A stretch of 64,000 nucleotides of DNA from contig NZ_CP166961.1 in the NCBI RefSeq assembly GCF_041410465.1, positions 1,116,001 to 1,180,000 of the forward strand, in the 5' to 3' direction. This stretch comes from Thalassotalea sp. 273M-4. GTDB lineage: Bacteria > Pseudomonadota > Gammaproteobacteria > Enterobacterales > Alteromonadaceae. Shown piece by piece: positions 18,505-29,226 of the stretch (its first letter is position 1; the number at the start of each line of letters is the position of its first letter). Under the pieces are notes generated by a model. The model was given only the letters and a program-made list of their open reading frames with translations, ran no database searches and was not told the origin of the DNA. Made by a program: the position numbers and the translations under genes.

Positions 18505-19026
18505 CTGCAAGCTTTTTTGTCTAGGCTAGTCAGCCACATTGATCGGATTACTGAATTAATCGGGCGATTAATTGCATGGCTTACTTTATTCGTGGTGATA
18601 CTCACATTTTTAATTGTTTTGTTGCGCTATGGTTTCAGTGTCGGTTGGATTGCGATGCAAGAGTCAGTGCTCTACTTTCATGCTTTAGTTTTTATGTTGG
18701 GAGCTGCTTTTACCTTAAAACATGATGAACATGTTCGGGTCGATATTTTTTATCAAAAATTCACTGTACGGCAAAAAGCTTGGGTGAATTTATTGGGTTC
18801 GGTGTTGTTACTACTGCCCGTATGTGTGTTCATTTTTGTGATAAGTTTTGACTATGTGCTGGTTTCTTGGCAAATCATGGAAGGTTCAAAGGAGCCTGGA
18901 GGGTTACCATTTGTTTATTTAAATAAATCGATGATTTTGCTTTTAGTGATCACCATGACCTTGCAAGGACTTGCTGAAATTGGCAGAAATCTTTTGGTCT
19001 TAATTGAGCGTAAAGAGGGCGAGTAA
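18505..19026 (+). CDS. TRAP transporter small permease, DctQ type
   Basis: The four-helix small membrane subunit of a TRAP transporter, which uses a Na+ or H+ gradient to import organic acids bound by the periplasmic DctP protein. About 173 residues with helices near 21-45, 55-75, 95-120 and 138-158. There is no ATG at the 5' end. The Shine-Dalgarno GAGAGGA (18491-18497) sits seven bases before an in-frame CTG at 18505, while the next candidate, a TTG at 18517, is 19 bases away. I therefore favour the rare CTG start. The stop overlaps the dctM start by one base. Confidence 0.85.
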   Translation: MQAFLSRLVSHIDRITELIGRLIAWLTLFVVILTFLIVLLRYGFSVGWIAMQESVLYFHALVFMLGAAFTLKHDEHVRVDIFYQKFTVRQKAWVNLLGSVLLLLPVCVFIFVISFDYVLVSWQIMEGSKEPGGLPFVYLNKSMILLLVITMTLQGLAEIGRNLLVLIERKEGE

Positions 19027-20393
19027 TGGAATACTTAGCTTTATTGATGTTTCTACTGGTGTGTGTCGTCCTATTGTTTGGCTATCCTGTGGCTTTGTCA
19101 TTGGCTGGAACTGCGCTTATTTTTGCCGCTATTGGCATGATTTCTGGGGTCTTTGAACCCGCATTCTTATCCGCCTTGCCAAGTCGTTTGTATGGCATCT
19201 TAAATAACCAAACCTTACTTGCTGTGCCTTTGTTTATATTTATGGGGGTGGTGTTAGAACGAGCGAAGATTGCTGAGAACTTACTTAACACTATGGCCAT
19301 GTTATTTGGGCGTCTTCATGGTGGCTTGGCATTGTCGGTGATTTTTGTTGGGATGTTATTGGCGGCAAGCACTGGAATTGTTGGCGCAACGGTTGTTACC
19401 ATGGGCTTATTGTCTTTACCCAGTATGCTCAAAAAAGGTTACAGCGCTGACTTTTCTGCTGGCATAATTTGCGCGACAGGTACTTTAGGGCAAATTATTC
19501 CACCTTCTATCGCCCTCATATTACTCGCCGATGTATTATCTAATTCGTATCAAAAGGCTCAGCTGGATATGGGCAATTTTAATCCAGATACATTAACCGT
19601 AGGCGATTTATTTGCCGGTGCGTTCCTCCCTGGTATGGTGCTGGTTGTTTTATATTCTTTATATTCGATTGTCCTACTTTGGCAAAAAAAGCCCAAGGCT
19701 CAAGAGCACGAAAGTCAACCAACGCGGTTAAATTGGGGCCTAGTGATCACCGCCTTATTACCGGCTTTGTTATTGATTGTTTTAGTATTAGGTTCGATTT
19801 TAGCGGGCTTTGCCACGCCAACAGAAGCTGCTGGCGTAGGTGCTATGGGGGCACTTATATTGGCGAGTTTTAAAGGTCAGTTAAGCCTTACCAATCTCAA
19901 CGTGGTTATGACTCAAACGGTTAAAACAACCTCTATGGTGTTTCTTATCTTAATTGCCGCCAGTCTGTTTTCCTTGGTATTTCGTGGTTTGGGTGGTGAA
20001 GAGCTAATGCTCGATGTCTTTTCACAAATCCCTGGGGGTGTTTTTGGCGCCATGTTATTGGTGATGGTCTTAATTTTCTTGTTAGGTTTTATTCTTGATT
20101 TTATCGAGATAACCTTTGTCGTTGTCCCTATTGTTGCCCCCGTGTTGTTTGTTATGGGCGTGGATCCTATTTGGCTTGGGATCATGATTGCGGTTAATCT
20201 GCAAACATCGTTTTTAACCCCTCCTTTTGGCTTTGCTTTGTTTTATTTACGAGGTGTGGCGAATAAAGTGGTCAGTACTGGGCAAATTTATAAAGGCGTA
20301 ATACCGTTTATCTTTATTCAATTATTGTTAATGGGCGCAATGGCTATTTGGCCACAATTGGTGACTTGGTTACCTCATACAATTTATCGTTAA
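19026..20393 (+). CDS. TRAP transporter large permease, DctM type
   Basis: The large membrane subunit that forms the transport path of a TRAP system. The 455 residues hold about 12 helices. Family markers include FGYPVALSLAG near the N-terminus, STGIVGATVVTMGLLSLPSMLKKGY and CATGTLGQIIPPSIALILLADV in the first half, and LTPPFGFALFYLRGVA near the end. It overlaps dctQ by one base (TAATG) and the binding-protein gene follows after 23 bases, so gene order is Q-M-P. Confidence 0.93.
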   Translation: MEYLALLMFLLVCVVLLFGYPVALSLAGTALIFAAIGMISGVFEPAFLSALPSRLYGILNNQTLLAVPLFIFMGVVLERAKIAENLLNTMAMLFGRLHGGLALSVIFVGMLLAASTGIVGATVVTMGLLSLPSMLKKGYSADFSAGIICATGTLGQIIPPSIALILLADVLSNSYQKAQLDMGNFNPDTLTVGDLFAGAFLPGMVLVVLYSLYSIVLLWQKKPKAQEHESQPTRLNWGLVITALLPALLLIVLVLGSILAGFATPTEAAGVGAMGALILASFKGQLSLTNLNVVMTQTVKTTSMVFLILIAASLFSLVFRGLGGEELMLDVFSQIPGGVFGAMLLVMVLIFLLGFILDFIEITFVVVPIVAPVLFVMGVDPIWLGIMIAVNLQTSFLTPPFGFALFYLRGVANKVVSTGQIYKGVIPFIFIQLLLMGAMAIWPQLVTWLPHTIYR

Positions 20394-20416
20394 AAATTCT
20401 TAGATTGGAACCGAAT

Positions 20417-21508
20417 ATGATTAAAACAATAAAAATAATGTCATTTTTAGCTTTTGCCTCGTTGTTATCCGCCTGTAGCGATAATAAACAAACAACGAAT
20501 CCCGCAAGTGAGCAACAACACTTTGAGTGGAATCTGGTAACCTCATGGCCAAAAAACTTTCCGGGTTTAGGTCGAACGCCTGAGATATTTGCTAACTATG
20601 TAAAAGAGATGAGCAACGGCCGCTTAATCATCAAAGTATATGGAGCAGGGGAGTTGGTACCCGGTTTTGAAGTGTTTGACGCAGTTCAATCAGGCAGTGC
20701 TCAAATGGGGCATTCAGCAGCCTACTACTGGAAAGGAAAAATGGCAGCGAGCTCATTTTTCACCGCGGTACCTTTTGGTATGAATGCACAAGAGACCAAT
20801 GCTTGGTTACACTATGGTGGCGGTTTAGAATTGTGGCAACAACTTTATAAGCCTTTTGGTATTATGCCATTGGCGGGTGGTAACACAGGTATGCAGTTTG
20901 CAGGTTGGTTTAATAAGGAAGTAAATTCTTTAGCTGATTTGCAGGGCTTAAAAATGCGCATTGGTGGCATTGGTGGTGAAGTTTTTCAACAAGCTGGTGG
21001 ATTACCGGTCAATATGCCAGGTGGTGAGATTTTTTCATCCTTACAAAGTGGCGCTCTTGATGGGGCTGAGTGGGTTGGACCTTACAATGATTTAGCCTTT
21101 GGTTTTCATCAAGCGGCGAAGTATTACTATGCCAGTGGGTGGCATGAACCTTCTGCGACCTTAGAGTTTTTAATTAACCAACAAGCTTTTGACCAGTTAC
21201 CGGCAGACTTACAAGCGATTGTTAAAATCGCGGCTCGAGCCGCGCATACTGATACTTTAGATGTGTATGCAGCAAAAAACAGTGAAGATTATAAGCGTAT
21301 GCTCGAAAAGTATGATGTGCAGGTGAAGAATTTCCCTCCTGAGGTGATGAGTGAGTTTAAACAGATAACGAAAGAAGTGATCAATCAAATGATTATCGAT
21401 GATAACAGCAACACGGTTGCAAAAATTTGGCAATCGTATCAAGGCTTTTATGATACCATCCGTTCATACCATGAGATAAGTGAGCAGGCGTATTTAGAAA
21501 ATCGATAG
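20417..21508 (+). CDS. TRAP substrate-binding lipoprotein, TakP-like
   Basis: The periplasmic solute receptor of the preceding transporter, about 363 residues. The start at 20417 gives a lipoprotein signal with lipobox LLSAC followed by SDN; an upstream ATG at 20348 lies inside dctM. Segments such as TSWPKNFPGLG, GELVPGFEVFDAVQSG, MGHSAAYYWKGK, LKMRIGGIGGEVFQQAGG and ALDGAEWVGPYND closely follow the TakP type, which binds 2-oxoacids such as pyruvate with a sodium ion. The ligand here is inferred. Lipid anchoring is unusual for soluble TRAP receptors of Gram-negatives and is worth noting. Confidence 0.9.
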   Translation: MIKTIKIMSFLAFASLLSACSDNKQTTNPASEQQHFEWNLVTSWPKNFPGLGRTPEIFANYVKEMSNGRLIIKVYGAGELVPGFEVFDAVQSGSAQMGHSAAYYWKGKMAASSFFTAVPFGMNAQETNAWLHYGGGLELWQQLYKPFGIMPLAGGNTGMQFAGWFNKEVNSLADLQGLKMRIGGIGGEVFQQAGGLPVNMPGGEIFSSLQSGALDGAEWVGPYNDLAFGFHQAAKYYYASGWHEPSATLEFLINQQAFDQLPADLQAIVKIAARAAHTDTLDVYAAKNSEDYKRMLEKYDVQVKNFPPEVMSEFKQITKEVINQMIIDDNSNTVAKIWQSYQGFYDTIRSYHEISEQAYLENR

Positions 21509-21528
21509 TACTCATTTGCCGTTTTGTG

Positions 21529-21558
21529 AAAGCGCTTCACTGGGATGAGGCGCTTTTT
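21529..21558 (+). terminator. Terminator after the TRAP operon
   Basis: AAAGCGC (21529-21535) pairs with GCGCTTT (21550-21556), with an inner TCA/TGA pairing and a T run after. Confidence 0.7.
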
Positions 21559-21698
21559 ATTGGTCAAAATAGCGAAAAATACATCTGCTCTGATCACTTT
21601 TTGACAAAATCTTGGGTAGAATAGCCCCCATGCTAACTTTTGCTTGTCATCGTTGCGGGCAAAAGCATTAAAATAAACATAAAAATTAAGGTTTTATT

Positions 21699-22889
21699 AT
21701 GGTAATTCAGCCAAAAATTCGTGGATTCATTTGTACCAATGCACACCCAACAGGTTGTGCTGCTCATGTTCAAGAGCAAATTGCCTATGTTAAATCGCAA
21801 CCGCAATCAGATGCCAAGCCAAAAAATGTGCTGGTGATCGGTGCTTCAACGGGTTACGGCCTAGCCTCACGTATCACCGCTGCTTTTGGTAACGGTGCCA
21901 AAACCTTAGGTGTATTCTTTGAGAAAGAGCCGACAGAAAAGCGCACCGCATCGGCTGGTTGGTATAACACCGCCGCATTTTGCGATGCCGCAGAAGCCGA
22001 AGGTTTATATGCTAAAAACATTAATGGCGATGCTTTCTCTCATGAAATTAAACAAAAAGCGATTGATGTGATCAAAGAAGATCTTGGTCAAATTGATCTC
22101 GTTGTTTATTCTTTAGCATCGCCGCGTCGCACCGATCCTAATACCGGTGAAGTTTACTCATCTGCTCTTAAGCCTATTGGTGAAGGGTTTACCACCAAAA
22201 GCTTAAACACTTCGAAACGTGTTATTGAAGAGGTTGCTGTTGAACCCGCTAGCGAAGAAGAGATTGCTGGTACCATTAAAGTGATGGGCGGCGAAGATTG
22301 GGAACTATGGATCAACGCATTAAAAGATGCTGGCGTGTTAGCCGAAAATTGTAAAACGGTGGCTTACACCTACATAGGGAAAGAGCTGACTTGGCCATTA
22401 TACGGTAAAGCGACCATTGGTCGTGCAAAAGAAGACTTAGATCGTGCCGCCGGTGAAATTCGTAAAGCGACAGCAGACCTAAACGGTGAAGCATTCGTTA
22501 CGTCGTTAAATGCGGTTGTAACTCAAGCCAGTTCAGCGATTCCAATTATGCCACTGTACATTTCAGGTTTGTTTAAAGTGATGAAAGAAGATGGCACCTA
22601 TGAAGGGCCTATTCAGCAAATACAAGGTTTATTCCGCGACAATCTATACAGTGAAACGCGTGATTTAGATGAGCAAAACCGTATTATGCAAAATTTAAAA
22701 GAGCTCGAAGACGACGTACAAGACCGAGTTAAAGAGCTTTGGCATGAGGTGCAAACAGAGACCATTGATCAATTAACCGATTATGTTGGTTATCATAATG
22801 AATTTTTACGTTTGTTTGGTTTTAATGTTGATGGCGTTGATTACGAAGCCGATGTTAGTCCCATGGTTACTATTAAAAACTTAGTGTAA
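21699..22889 (+). CDS. fabV: Enoyl-ACP reductase FabV (NADH)
   Basis: FabV performs the last reduction of each fatty-acid elongation round and is the triclosan-resistant alternative to FabI. The 396 residues match the family. Visible signatures are RGFICTNAHPTGC at the N-terminus, the NADH-binding NVLVIGASTGYGLASR, VVYSLASPRRTDP, and the catalytic tyrosine-lysine region YTYIGKELTWPLYGKATIGRAK (written in two runs: YTYIGKELTWP and YGKATIGRAK). It is monocistronic and followed by a terminator. No fabI is seen in the window. Confidence 0.96.
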   Translation: MVIQPKIRGFICTNAHPTGCAAHVQEQIAYVKSQPQSDAKPKNVLVIGASTGYGLASRITAAFGNGAKTLGVFFEKEPTEKRTASAGWYNTAAFCDAAEAEGLYAKNINGDAFSHEIKQKAIDVIKEDLGQIDLVVYSLASPRRTDPNTGEVYSSALKPIGEGFTTKSLNTSKRVIEEVAVEPASEEEIAGTIKVMGGEDWELWINALKDAGVLAENCKTVAYTYIGKELTWPLYGKATIGRAKEDLDRAAGEIRKATADLNGEAFVTSLNAVVTQASSAIPIMPLYISGLFKVMKEDGTYEGPIQQIQGLFRDNLYSETRDLDEQNRIMQNLKELEDDVQDRVKELWHEVQTETIDQLTDYVGYHNEFLRLFGFNVDGVDYEADVSPMVTIKNLV

Positions 22890-22916
22890 TTAACAACCTA
22901 AATTCAACAAATATTT

Positions 22917-22960
22917 AAACGCCACGAAAAAGCTAAATAACCTCAGTGGCGTTTTTTTTT
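22917..22960 (+). terminator. Terminator of fabV
   Basis: AAACGCCAC (22917-22925) pairs with GTGGCGTTT (22946-22954), then a T run. This is a typical strong intrinsic terminator. Confidence 0.8.
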
Positions 22961-23084
22961 AAATATATCCACCTTCCTCATGTTAATAAGCTAACGACTG
23001 ATGTTTTTTTGACATTGTTTGCTAAATTTACGCACCAATGGCGTATTTTTTTTACTAAAATGTTAGTTAATCTTATTCTGTCCG

Positions 23085-23114
23085 TGGCAATCGAACTCTT
23101 TTATGTGTTAAAAT
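23085..23114 (+). promoter_or_regulatory. Candidate nqr promoter
   Basis: An extended -10, TG-T-TAAAAT (23106-23114), lies 18 bases after TGGCAA (23085-23090). It is about 135 bases before nqrA. The 360-base gap 22890-23249 holds the fabV terminator and this promoter, and I see no gene in it. Confidence 0.4.
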
Positions 23115-23249
23115 TCGCGCGGAAATTTACTCTATTTATCTCTTAGCTGGGTAAGTTCGACATTTATCGAACGAATAAGCTAAGTAACACTGGATCAAAG
23201 GTATGACCTTTGGTTTAAATACTCCCGTCTAAAAGTAGTGCATGTGTTT

Positions 23250-24584
23250 ATGATTACAATAAAAAAAGGTTTGGATGTTCCAATTACTGGTACTCCCCAA
23301 CAGGTAATCCAAGACGGTTTAGCCGTCAAAACGGTTGCAGCATTAGGTGAAGAGTTTGTGGGTATGCGCCCTACTATGTATGTCAAAGTAGGTGATCGCG
23401 TTAAAAAAGGTCAGGTTCTTTTTGAAGATAAAAAGAATCCTGGCGTTAAATTCACAGCTTCTGCCGCCGGTGTTGTTACTGAAATTAATCGTGGTGAAAA
23501 GCGCGTTTTACAATCTGTTGTTGTCGAAATCGATGGCGACGAAGAAGAAACGTTTGCATCTTACTCACGAGATCAACTTACCTCTCTTAGCGCTGAACAA
23601 GTGCAAGAGAACTTAGTTAATTCTGGTATGTGGACCGCGTTTCGCACCCGTCCATTTAGCAAGACACCTGTTATTGGCAGTGCGCCAGCGCACATCTTCA
23701 TTAGTGCAATGGATACCAATCCATTAGCCGCCGATCCAGAGATTATCATCAAAGAACAAGCGCAAGCTTTCGAAGATGGTCTTGCAGTATTAGCCAACTT
23801 AACTGAAGGTAAGGTTTTCGTTTCAAAGGCTCCAGGTGCGGACATTCCGGCTGGCAATGCTGAAGTAAACGAATTCTCAGGCGTGCATCCTGCAGGCTTG
23901 GTTGGAACTCATATTCACCACCTTGCACCAGCGTCAATGGATCGTGTTGTTTGGCATATTGGTTATCAAGACGTTATTGCGGTAGGTAACTTATTTACTT
24001 CAGGTAAACTTGATGTAAGCCGAGTGGTTGCATTAGCTGGTCCTGCGGTTAAAAACCCTCGATTAGTACGTACCATTTTAGGTGCGAACCTTGAACAGCT
24101 CACAGCAACCGAACTAACGGATGGTGAAGTTCGTATAATTTCAGGTTCACCGCTTCTTGGTGCCACTGCAGCAAATGTTCATGCTTATCTTGGTCGTTAC
24201 CATGTGCAGGTGTGTGCATTGCAAGAAGGTCGTGAAAAAGACTTCTTAGGTTACTTGTTACCAAGTACCAAAAAGTTCTCTGTAACTCGTGTATTCTTGT
24301 CGCACTTATTGCGTGGCAAATTATTCCCGATGACAACGACAACAAACGGTAGTGCTCGAGCCATGGTACCAATTGGAAACTTTGAGCGCGTGATGCCGCT
24401 TGATATTCTACCGACCCTGCTATTACGTGATTTATGTGCAGGCGATACTGACAGTGCACAATTATTAGGTGCGCTGGAACTGGACGAAGAAGACTTGGCT
24501 TTATGTACCTATGTTTGCCCAGGTAAAACGGACTATGGCGTAATTCTTCGTGATTGCCTCACCGTTATCGAGAAGGAAGGTTAG
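23250..24584 (+). CDS. nqrA: Na+-NQR subunit A
   Basis: NqrA is a peripheral subunit of the sodium-pumping NADH:ubiquinone reductase and contributes to quinone binding. The start at 23250 ([14 protein letters not shown]) is the family's conserved N-terminus; an in-frame GTG four codons upstream is less likely. The 444 residues match the usual length. Conserved segments include [20 protein letters not shown] and the C-terminal [11 protein letters not shown]. It heads nqrABCDEF, with nqrB starting two bases after its stop. Confidence 0.97.
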   Translation: MITIKKGLDVPITGTPQQVIQDGLAVKTVAALGEEFVGMRPTMYVKVGDRVKKGQVLFEDKKNPGVKFTASAAGVVTEINRGEKRVLQSVVVEIDGDEEETFASYSRDQLTSLSAEQVQENLVNSGMWTAFRTRPFSKTPVIGSAPAHIFISAMDTNPLAADPEIIIKEQAQAFEDGLAVLANLTEGKVFVSKAPGADIPAGNAEVNEFSGVHPAGLVGTHIHHLAPASMDRVVWHIGYQDVIAVGNLFTSGKLDVSRVVALAGPAVKNPRLVRTILGANLEQLTATELTDGEVRIISGSPLLGATAANVHAYLGRYHVQVCALQEGREKDFLGYLLPSTKKFSVTRVFLSHLLRGKLFPMTTTTNGSARAMVPIGNFERVMPLDILPTLLLRDLCAGDTDSAQLLGALELDEEDLALCTYVCPGKTDYGVILRDCLTVIEKEG

Positions 24585-24586
24585 TC

Positions 24587-25798
24587 ATGAGCTTGTTAAA
24601 GTTTATTGAAAAGATTGAACCGCATTTTGAAAAAGGCGGTAAACATGAAAAGTGGTTTGCCCTTTACGAAGCCGTCGCAACAGGTTTATTCACACCTGGT
24701 TACGTGACCAAAGGTAAAACACACATCCGCGATGGTATCGACCTTAAAGCGGTTATGATCACCGTTTGGCTTGCGGTTTTCCCAGCAATGTTCTGGGGTA
24801 TGTACAACATTGGTTACCAAGCTAACGAAGCACTTTCTGCAGGCTTTGCGCTACCAGATGTATGGCAAGTAGACTTATTTACTTGGTTAGGTGCTAGCCT
24901 TGGTGCCGATGCTGGTATACTTAGCATGATGCTCTACGGCGCCATGTTTTTCATACCTATTTATGCTGTCACCTTTATTGTTGGTGGTTTCTGGGAAGTA
25001 TTATTTGCGGCCGTTCGTAAGCATGAAGTAAATGAAGGTTTCTTCGTTACCTCCATTCTTTTTGCCTTAATCCTTCCGGCAACAATTCCATTATGGCAAG
25101 TTGCTTTAGGTATTACCTTTGGTGTTGTTATTGCTAAAGAAATTTTTGGCGGAACAGGTAAAAACTTCTTAAACCCAGCTCTAGCTGGTCGTGCGTTTTT
25201 ATTCTTTGCATACCCTGCGCAAATCTCTGGTGATTCTGTTTGGGTTGCTGTTGACAGCTACACCGGCGCTACCCCTCTAGCGGCAGGAGCTTTAGCGGAA
25301 GCAGGTTCAATTGACTACAGCTTAAATGCGGATTGGTGGAATGCTTTCTTAGGTTTGATCCCAGGCTCTATGGGTGAAGTGTCAACCTTGGCTGTGTTAC
25401 TTGGTGGGGCGTTTATCGTCTACAAACAAGTGGCATCATGGCGCATCATTTTAGGTGTGTTTGTTGGTATGGTTGCCGCGTCGTTCCTATTCAACACGAT
25501 TGGTAGTGACACTAACGCACTATTTTATATGCCTTGGTACTGGCACCTTGTTGTTGGTGGCTTTGCTTTTGGTATGGTGTTTATGGCGACTGACCCTGTT
25601 TCGGCAGCGTTTACTAACAGCGCTAAATATTGGTTTGGTGCTCTAATCGGTGTTATGGCCGTGCTTATTCGAGTGGTTAACCCAGCTTTCCCTGAAGGGA
25701 TGATGTTAGCTATCTTGTTTGCAAACTTATTTGCGCCATTGTTTGATTATTTTGTGGTTCAATCCAACATTAAACGGAGACTTGCACGCAATGTCTAA
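24587..25798 (+). CDS. nqrB: Na+-NQR subunit B
   Basis: NqrB is the main membrane subunit, carrying covalent FMN and riboflavin and taking part in sodium translocation. The start at 24587 gives [19 protein letters not shown], the conserved beginning, and 403 residues. About ten helices are seen. The FMN-attachment motif appears as [10 protein letters not shown] (about residues 222-231), where the usual form has SGAT; the threonine that carries FMN is kept. Its end overlaps nqrC by eight bases. Confidence 0.96.
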   Translation: MSLLKFIEKIEPHFEKGGKHEKWFALYEAVATGLFTPGYVTKGKTHIRDGIDLKAVMITVWLAVFPAMFWGMYNIGYQANEALSAGFALPDVWQVDLFTWLGASLGADAGILSMMLYGAMFFIPIYAVTFIVGGFWEVLFAAVRKHEVNEGFFVTSILFALILPATIPLWQVALGITFGVVIAKEIFGGTGKNFLNPALAGRAFLFFAYPAQISGDSVWVAVDSYTGATPLAAGALAEAGSIDYSLNADWWNAFLGLIPGSMGEVSTLAVLLGGAFIVYKQVASWRIILGVFVGMVAASFLFNTIGSDTNALFYMPWYWHLVVGGFAFGMVFMATDPVSAAFTNSAKYWFGALIGVMAVLIRVVNPAFPEGMMLAILFANLFAPLFDYFVVQSNIKRRLARNV

Positions 25799-26561
25799 GA
25801 ATAAAGAAACGTTTGGCAAAACGGTTGGATTCGTTGTTGCTGTTTGTTTAGTTTGTGCAGCCTTAGTATCGTTCTCAGCGGTTCAACTAAAGCCTCTGCA
25901 AACGGCAAACAAGTTGCTTGATAAGCAAACTAAAATTTTGGAAGCCGCTGAGCTTCTTGAAATTGCGGGTGACGATATTGTAGCGACTTACAATGAACGT
26001 GTAACAGCTCGTTTGATTGACTTAGATACCGGTGAGTACGTTGAAGGAAACCCTGATATGTTTGATGAACGTCGTGAAGCGCGTGATCCAAGCAAATCAG
26101 CTAAACCAGAAAATGATATTGCTGGTATTAACCGTCGTGCAGATCACGCCGTTGTTTACCTAGTAAACGATGAAAATGGTGAACTTTCTACGGTTGTCTT
26201 ACCAATTATCGGCATGGGTCTTTGGGATTTGATGACTGGCTTTGTTGGTCTAGAAACAGACCTAAATACAGTTAAAAGTGTTATCTATTCAGATCACAAA
26301 GAAACTCCGGGCCTAGGTGCTGAAGTGCTTAACCCTAAGTGGAAAGCTTTATGGCCGGGTAAGAAAATTTTTGATGAGCAAAACAACATTGCGATTGAAT
26401 TAGTTAAAGGTGGTGCAAAACCAGGCAACATTCATGGTGTTGATGGTCTTTCTGGCGCAACTTTAACCAGTGTTGGTGTGCAAAACACTATCCATTTTTG
26501 GATGGGCGAAGAAGGCTACGGTCCGTTTATCGCTAAATATCGCAACGGAGGCTTAAACTAA
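25791..26561 (+). CDS. nqrC: Na+-NQR subunit C
   Basis: NqrC carries a covalently bound FMN in its periplasmic domain. The start at 25791 ([14 protein letters not shown]) gives 256 residues with one N-terminal membrane anchor (about 11-32). The flavinylation motif [15 protein letters not shown] near residue 220 has the S-G-A-T-x-T pattern used by the ApbE transferase encoded downstream. The gene overlaps nqrB by eight bases and nqrD by one, which indicates tight translational coupling. Confidence 0.96.
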   Translation: MSKNKETFGKTVGFVVAVCLVCAALVSFSAVQLKPLQTANKLLDKQTKILEAAELLEIAGDDIVATYNERVTARLIDLDTGEYVEGNPDMFDERREARDPSKSAKPENDIAGINRRADHAVVYLVNDENGELSTVVLPIIGMGLWDLMTGFVGLETDLNTVKSVIYSDHKETPGLGAEVLNPKWKALWPGKKIFDEQNNIAIELVKGGAKPGNIHGVDGLSGATLTSVGVQNTIHFWMGEEGYGPFIAKYRNGGLN

Positions 26562-27187
26562 TGAGTGAAGCAAACGCTAAAAAGGTTTTAACAAACCCGA
26601 TTGTTGATAACAACCCGATTGCTCTACAAGTACTAGGTATTTGTTCTGCACTAGCGGTAACAAGCTCTATGGCAAACGCTTTGGTTATGACCATTGCCGT
26701 TGTTGCTGTAACCGCTTTTTCTAATTTGTTTATTTCAATCATTCGTAATCATATTCCGACCAGTGTACGTATTATCGTGCAAATGGCGATCATTGCCTCA
26801 TTGGTAATTGTTGTTGACCAGGTTTTAAAAGCCTTTTCGTATCAGTTATCAAAAGAGTTGTCGGTTTTCGTTGGTTTGATCATTACAAACTGTATCGTAA
26901 TGGGCCGCGCAGAAGCATTCGCGATGAAAGAAAAGCCAGTATTGAGCTTTATGGATGGTATTGGTAACGGTTTAGGCTACGGCTTAATTCTTATGCTGGT
27001 AGCAACCGTTCGCGAACTATTTGGTTTCGGTACGTTATTTGGTTTTGAAATTTTACCTTTAATTCAAAATGACGGTTGGTATCAGGCCAATGGCTTGTTG
27101 GTTTTACCATTTAGCTCATTTTTTATCATTGGTTTGATTATTTGGGCCATTCGTCAGCTTAAGCCTGAGCAAGTTGAGAAGGACTAA
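26561..27187 (+). CDS. nqrD: Na+-NQR subunit D
   Basis: NqrD is a six-helix membrane subunit that, with NqrE, holds an iron-sulfur centre in the membrane core. The 208 residues match. The segments [20 protein letters not shown] (here [16 protein letters not shown]) and [10 protein letters not shown] are the family signatures, including the cysteine that ligates iron. The start overlaps the nqrC stop by one base. Confidence 0.96.
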   Translation: MSEANAKKVLTNPIVDNNPIALQVLGICSALAVTSSMANALVMTIAVVAVTAFSNLFISIIRNHIPTSVRIIVQMAIIASLVIVVDQVLKAFSYQLSKELSVFVGLIITNCIVMGRAEAFAMKEKPVLSFMDGIGNGLGYGLILMLVATVRELFGFGTLFGFEILPLIQNDGWYQANGLLVLPFSSFFIIGLIIWAIRQLKPEQVEKD

Positions 27188-27193
27188 TTTCGC

Positions 27194-27817
27194 ATGGAAC
27201 ATTATTTAAGTTTATTTATTAAAACAATTTTCATCGAGAACATCGCATTAAGTTTCTTTTTAGGTATGTGTACCTTCCTTGCGGTATCGAAGAAAGTGAG
27301 TACAGCGATTGGTCTTGGTGTTGCGGTAGTTGTGGTTTTGGGTATTGCTGTTCCGGCTAACCAAATCATTTATCAAAGCATTTTGGCGCCCGGCGCCCTA
27401 GACAGCTTAATGGGCGTAACTGACCCTGCTGAATCAATTGATTTAAGCTTCTTGTCATTTATTACGTTCATTGGTGTGATTGCAGCTCTAGTACAAATCC
27501 TTGAAATGGTATTAGACAAATACTTCCCAGCCCTTTATCAGGCGCTTGGTATTTTCTTACCATTGATCACTGTAAACTGTGCTATTTTCGGTGCCGTATC
27601 TTTTATGGTTGCGAAAAACCTTACCCTAGGTGAGAGTGTCGTTTACGGTATCGGTTCAGGTATTGGTTGGGCCCTTGCACTTGTGTTGCTAGCAGGTATT
27701 CGTGAGAAGATGAAATATTCTGACATACCAGATGGCTTGAAAGGTTTAGGTATTACGTTTATTACCGCAGGATTGATGGCATTTGGCTTTCTATCTTTCG
27801 GTGGTATCTCGTTATAA
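27194..27817 (+). CDS. nqrE: Na+-NQR subunit E
   Basis: NqrE is the partner of NqrD in the membrane, 207 residues with six helices. The segments [20 protein letters not shown] and [17 protein letters not shown] carry the two cysteines proposed to ligate the shared iron centre, and [20 protein letters not shown] is conserved. It begins six bases after nqrD. Confidence 0.96.
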   Translation: MEHYLSLFIKTIFIENIALSFFLGMCTFLAVSKKVSTAIGLGVAVVVVLGIAVPANQIIYQSILAPGALDSLMGVTDPAESIDLSFLSFITFIGVIAALVQILEMVLDKYFPALYQALGIFLPLITVNCAIFGAVSFMVAKNLTLGESVVYGIGSGIGWALALVLLAGIREKMKYSDIPDGLKGLGITFITAGLMAFGFLSFGGISL

Positions 27818-27869
27818 GGTTAACGCAGGCAGAGCCTAGCTCTGCCTCAGAAGTACAAAGGAAAAGTCG

Positions 27870-29093
27870 ATGGAATTAATTCTCGGCGTAACAATGTTTA
27901 CGTTAATTGTACTGGTTTTGGTATTGGTGATTTTATTTGCCAAGTCTAAATTAGTATCAGACGGCGACATTACAATTGCGATTAATAACGACCCAGATAA
28001 AACCGTGGTGACTCAAGCTGGTGGAAAACTGCTTGGTGCATTAGCAGACCAAGGTATCTTTATCCCATCAGCATGTGGCGGTGGTGGTACTTGTGGCCAA
28101 TGTCGTGTTCATGTTCATTCTGGTGGTGGCGATATTCTACCAACAGAAATGGGGCACATCACTAAGCGTGAAGCTAAAGAAGGCTGTCGTTTATCGTGTC
28201 AGGTTGCTGTTAAGCAAGACATGGAAATTGAAGTTGAAGATGAAATCTTCGGTGTTCAGCAGTGGGAATGTGAAGTTATCTCTAACGATAACAAAGCAAC
28301 TTTCATTAAAGAACTTAAATTGAAGATCCCTAACGGCGAGTCTGTACCTTTCCGTGCTGGTGGTTACATTCAAATTGAAGCGCCTGCGCACCATGTTAAA
28401 TACTCTGACTTTGATATTGCTCCAGAGTATCGTGCTGACTGGGAACGTTTTGGTTTCTTTGATGTTGAGTCTAAAGTTGATACAGACACATTACGTGCTT
28501 ACTCAATGGCTAACTACCCAGAAGAAGAAGGCATTATTATGCTGAATGTGCGTATCGCGACACCACCTCCAGGTAAGTTACATTTACCAGCTGGTAAAAT
28601 GTCTTCGTACATCTTCAGCCTTAAGCCAGGCGATAAGGTAACGATTTCAGGTCCATTTGGTGAGTTCTTCGCCAAAGATACTGACAATGAAATGGTATTT
28701 ATCGGTGGTGGTGCAGGTATGGCACCAATGCGTTCTCATATCTTTGACCAACTTAAGCGTCTTAAGACCAAGCGTAAGATGAGTTTTTGGTACGGTGCAC
28801 GTTCACTTCGTGAAATGTTCTACGAAGATGATTACAACATGTTAGCGGCTGAAAACGATAATTTTGAATGGCATGTTGCGCTTTCAGATCCACAACCAGA
28901 AGATAACTGGGATGGCTTAACAGGTTTTATTCATAATGTACTTTATGAACAGTACCTTAAAGATCATGAAGCACCAGAAGACTGTGAATACTACATGTGT
29001 GGGCCCCCAATGATGAACGCTGCCGTTATTGGCATGCTTAAAGATTTGGGTGTTGAAGACGAAAACATCTTATTGGATGACTTTGGTGGTTAA
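27870..29093 (+). CDS. nqrF: Na+-NQR subunit F, NADH dehydrogenase
   Basis: NqrF takes electrons from NADH through FAD and a [2Fe-2S] cluster. The 407 residues comprise an N-terminal membrane helix (about 3-25), a ferredoxin domain with the ligands in [11 protein letters not shown] followed by Cys in GCRLSCQVA, an FAD-binding domain with RAYSMANYP, and an NADH-binding domain with [13 protein letters not shown] and the C-terminal [10 protein letters not shown]. The start has AAGGAAAAG upstream. A terminator follows, so apbE and nqrM may be partly separate. Confidence 0.97.
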   Translation: MELILGVTMFTLIVLVLVLVILFAKSKLVSDGDITIAINNDPDKTVVTQAGGKLLGALADQGIFIPSACGGGGTCGQCRVHVHSGGGDILPTEMGHITKREAKEGCRLSCQVAVKQDMEIEVEDEIFGVQQWECEVISNDNKATFIKELKLKIPNGESVPFRAGGYIQIEAPAHHVKYSDFDIAPEYRADWERFGFFDVESKVDTDTLRAYSMANYPEEEGIIMLNVRIATPPPGKLHLPAGKMSSYIFSLKPGDKVTISGPFGEFFAKDTDNEMVFIGGGAGMAPMRSHIFDQLKRLKTKRKMSFWYGARSLREMFYEDDYNMLAAENDNFEWHVALSDPQPEDNWDGLTGFIHNVLYEQYLKDHEAPEDCEYYMCGPPMMNAAVIGMLKDLGVEDENILLDDFGG

Positions 29094-29113
29094 TCACTGA
29101 TCGTCTAATACTT

Positions 29114-29141
29114 AAAAATGCCAGCGTTTGCTGGCATTTTT
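29114..29141 (+). terminator. Terminator after nqrF
   Basis: AAAAATGCCAGC and GCTGGCATTTTT surround the loop GTTT: a perfect 12-bp stem ending in Ts. Confidence 0.85.
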
Positions 29142-29226
29142 GTTTTTAATTAATCCAAATTCCGTGCCATTTCACGGTCAATCTAGTTTATAATCCACCT
29201 TAACATTTGCTTAATCCATCATAACT

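Noticed and set aside
22946..23146. A 66-residue plus-strand frame between fabV and nqrA
   Set aside because: It starts inside the fabV terminator, has no ribosome site and overlaps the likely nqr promoter.
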